Assembly: GCA_052387235.1 (NCBI GenBank)
Contig: JBQTJJ010000102.1
Location: 1-7,274 of the forward strand
Length of the DNA stretch: 7,274 nucleotides
From: JBQTJJ01 sp052387235
GTDB taxonomy: Bacteria; Actinomycetota; Acidimicrobiia; Acidimicrobiales; GCA-2861595
Direction: 5' to 3'
Part shown: positions 5,449 to 7,274 of the stretch, piece by piece
How the letters are laid out: the number at the start of each line of letters is the position of its first letter
Position numbering within the stretch: position 1 is the first letter of the stretch
The notes under the pieces: model-generated
What the model saw: the letters and a program-made list of their open reading frames with translations, nothing else
Database searches by the model: none
Told to the model about the DNA's origin: nothing
Program-made: the position numbers and the translations under genes

Positions 5449-5776
5449 CAGGCCGGGCCCGACCCGCCGGGGGGATCGAGCGGGCCCGCCACCTTGCCCC
5501 GCAGCCCGGCCACCACCCGCCGGCCGCCGAGGGGCGCCAGCGACACCACCGTTTCGATGCCGGGCTCGAACCGCACCGCCGTGCCGGCCGGAATGGCCAG
5601 GCGCTGGCCGTGGGCCGCAGCCCGGTCGAACGCCAGGGCCGGGTTGGCCTCGGCGAAGTGGTAGTGCGAGCCCACCTGCACCGGCCGGTCGCCCGTGTTG
5701 GCCACCTCCAGCTCCACCAGCTCGGCGTCGTCGAACAGCACCACCGGCTCGTCGCCCGGCAGGACCTCTCCCGGCT

Positions 5777-5780
<4 letters not shown>
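5448..5780 (-). CDS. ureB: Urease subunit beta UreB
   Basis: A 110-residue non-catalytic beta subunit of the (UreABC)3 trimer. It begins KPGEVLPGD after the GTG, as expected, and carries the conserved LEVANTGDRPVQVGSHYHF core (24-42), then the NPALAFDRAAAHGQRLAIPA segment (46-65) and VRFEPG (69-74). The short Gly/Pro-rich tail (about 98-110) is not conserved. It is a separate polypeptide, not fused to UreA as in Helicobacter. The GTG at 5780-5778 overlaps the ureA TGA as GTGA, and its own TGA overlaps the ureC ATG, so the three structural genes are translationally coupled, which favours equal subunit amounts. No independent Shine-Dalgarno is obvious. Confidence 0.97.
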
Positions 5781-6079
<299 letters not shown>

Positions 6080-6094
6080 CGGGGCAAGGGCCTA

Positions 6095-6793
6095 TCAGAC
6101 GGCGACGAGGTCGGCGAAGCTCGACCGCTCGGCGCTGGCCGTGTCGCCCGAGCGGACGATGACGCCGCCGTCCATGACGGCGTAGCGCTCGGCCAGGCGA
6201 AGGGCGAACTCCACGTACTGCTCCACCAGCAGGATGGAGATGCCGGTCTGGCGGTGCAGGTTGGCGATGGCGTCCTCGATCTCGAGGATGATCGACGGCT
6301 GGATGCCCTCGGTCGGCTCGTCCAGGACCAGCACCCGGGGCCGGGTCACCAGGGCCCGGGCGATGGCGAGCTGCTTGGCCTGGCCGCCGCTGAGCAGGCC
6401 GGCGGGGCGGTCGAGCAGCTTGCGCAGGGCCGGGAAGACGTCGAGCGCCTCGTCCACCGCGGCCGGGTCGGTGCCCCGCACCCGTTCGTGCACGACCCGG
6501 AGGTTCTCGCCCGCCGTCATGTGGGGGAAGACCTGGTGGCCCTGGGGGGCGTACCCGAGCCCGAGCCGGGCCCGCCGGTGGGAGGGCCACCTGGTCACGT
6601 CCTCGCCGTCGACCAGGACGGCGCCGGCACGAACGGGCAGCACGCCCATCAGGGCGTTGAGCAGGGTGGTCTTCCCCACGCCGTTGCGGCCCATGAGGCA
6701 GACCAGGGCGCCGGCCGGCACGTCGAGGGACACGCCGAACAGCACCCCGGTGCGGCCGTAGGAGACGTCGAGGTCCCGCACCTCCACGTTCAC
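6095..6793 (-). CDS. urtE: Urea ABC transporter ATP-binding protein UrtE
   Basis: A 232-residue LivF-type ATPase of the high-affinity urea importer, which works at the inner face of the membrane with UrtD and permeases UrtB and UrtC. Motifs in order are Walker A GRNGVGKTT (35-43), Q-loop Gln84 in YAPQGHQVFP, signature LSGGQ (134-138) followed by AKQLAIARAL, Walker B VLVLDEP (154-160), and DEPTEGIQPSII, characteristic of UrtE. The segment LLVEQYVEFAL replaces the usual H-loop histidine by Gln, as is normal in the LivF branch. Distinguishing it from a branched-chain amino acid LivF rests on the IQPSII motif plus the adjacent urease genes. GTG 6793-6791 overlaps the urtD TGA as GTGA, with GAGGTGG a few bases upstream as ribosome site. 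Confidence 0.94.
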   Translation of the reverse strand: MNVEVRDLDVSYGRTGVLFGVSLDVPAGALVCLMGRNGVGKTTLLNALMGVLPVRAGAVLVDGEDVTRWPSHRRARLGLGYAPQGHQVFPHMTAGENLRVVHERVRGTDPAAVDEALDVFPALRKLLDRPAGLLSGGQAKQLAIARALVTRPRVLVLDEPTEGIQPSIILEIEDAIANLHRQTGISILLVEQYVEFALRLAERYAVMDGGVIVRSGDTASAERSSFADLVAV

Positions 6794-7274
6794 TGCGCCA
6801 CCTCGGTGAGGTCGATGACGGCGCCCGATCGCTCGTCGCGGGAGCGGCCCAGGTACACCTCGCGCACGGCCGGGTCGGCCTGCACCTCCTGCACCGATCC
6901 CTCGCACAGCAGGCGGCCCTCGTGCAGCACGGTGACCTTGCGGGCGAAGCGGCGCAGGAAGGCCATGTCGTGTTCGATCACCACCACCGTGCGGTGGGCG
7001 GCCAGGCCCTCCAGCAGTGCGCCGGTGGCCAGACGCTCCTCGGGCGTCATGCCGGCCACCGGCTCGTCGAGGAGGAGCAGCTTGGGGTCCTGCACGAGCA
7101 GCATGCCGATCTCCAGCCACTGCTTCTGCCCGTGGCTCAGCTCCTTGGCCGGGCGGTGGGCCTGGGCCGTGAGGTTGACCTGGGCCAGGGTGGTGGCCAC
7201 GCCCTCGCTCACGCCCCGCCGGCGCCGCAGGAGGGCAGGGAGGCGGCGGCGGAACGACTCGGCCAGGTCGAGGT
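6790..7274 (-). CDS. urtD: Urea ABC transporter ATP-binding protein UrtD, N-terminus cut by window edge
   Basis: The C-terminal 160 residues of the second urea-importer ATPase (LivG type); the Walker A region and start lie beyond the right edge. The frame stays open to 7274 and reads LDLAESFRRRLPALL there, as in the middle of UrtD. Visible are the variant signature LSHGQKQWLEIGMLL, typical of UrtD, Walker B LLLLDEPVAGMT, the H-loop His in VVIEHDM, and the closing LGR that normally ends the domain. About 17 further residues form a tail ending IDLTEVAQ. In-frame GTG 7212 is not a genuine start because the conserved sequence continues upstream. With urtE it implies that urtABC precede it outside the window, along with the operon promoter and any nitrogen-control site. 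Confidence 0.94.
   Translation of the reverse strand, partial: LDLAESFRRRLPALLRRRRGVSEGVATTLAQVNLTAQAHRPAKELSHGQKQWLEIGMLLVQDPKLLLLDEPVAGMTPEERLATGALLEGLAAHRTVVVIEHDMAFLRRFARKVTVLHEGRLLCEGSVQEVQADPAVREVYLGRSRDERSGAVIDLTEVAQ

Noticed and set aside
3829..5664. 611-codon open frame on the plus strand across ureC and ureB
   Set aside because: It is fully antisense to an intact UreC with every catalytic residue. The His/Gly/Val/Asp-rich product is what the complement of GC-ending codons gives, and there is no recognisable domain.
7210..7212. In-frame GTG as the start of a short UrtD
   Set aside because: The frame and UrtD-like sequence continue upstream to the window edge, and a protein starting here would lack Walker A.

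Overview
The window is a very GC-rich stretch, strongly biased to G or C at codon third positions, from what looks like an Actinomycetota chromosome. Four things point there. The urease order is ureABC-F-G-D with no ureE. An SpoIIAB/RsbW-type HATPase of the kind abundant in actinobacteria is present. GTG starts are frequent. Candidate -10 hexamers of the form TAnnnT sit exactly 7 nt before a start codon, which suggests leaderless mRNAs. Finer placement, for example Acidimicrobiia, cannot be supported from this sequence alone.

Left part (1-1459). A probable 51-codon acidic protein gene lies on the minus strand (75-227). Upstream of it on the same strand are tRNA-Asp(GTC) and tRNA-Phe(GAA), separated by a single nucleotide. 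On the plus strand, diverging from the tRNAs, are a DUF1232/YkvA-family membrane protein gene (640-1029) and, 34 bp further, a small serine-kinase-like HATPase gene (1064-1459).

Right part (1478-7274, all minus strand, read right to left). This is one tightly packed operon: urtD (cut by the window edge), urtE, ureA, ureB, ureC, ureF, ureG, ureD. Most junctions are GTGA or TGATG stop/start overlaps. UrtD and UrtE are the two ATPases of the high-affinity urea ABC importer. UreA, UreB and UreC form the nickel urease. UreD, UreF and UreG assemble its carbamylated di-nickel site. The unit therefore takes up urea at low concentration and hydrolyses it to ammonia and carbon dioxide. The operon promoter and urtABC would lie beyond the right edge. 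Urease active-site and GTPase motifs are intact, so the system looks functional.

I see no clearly new defence or mobile system. The places most worth a second look are: the 124-bp ureC-ureF gap, which holds a 42-codon frame linked to both neighbours by overlapping stop/start codons plus a conflicting coding-like signal in another frame; the one-nucleotide tRNA spacer; the two matching leaderless-promoter layouts; and the small acidic protein.
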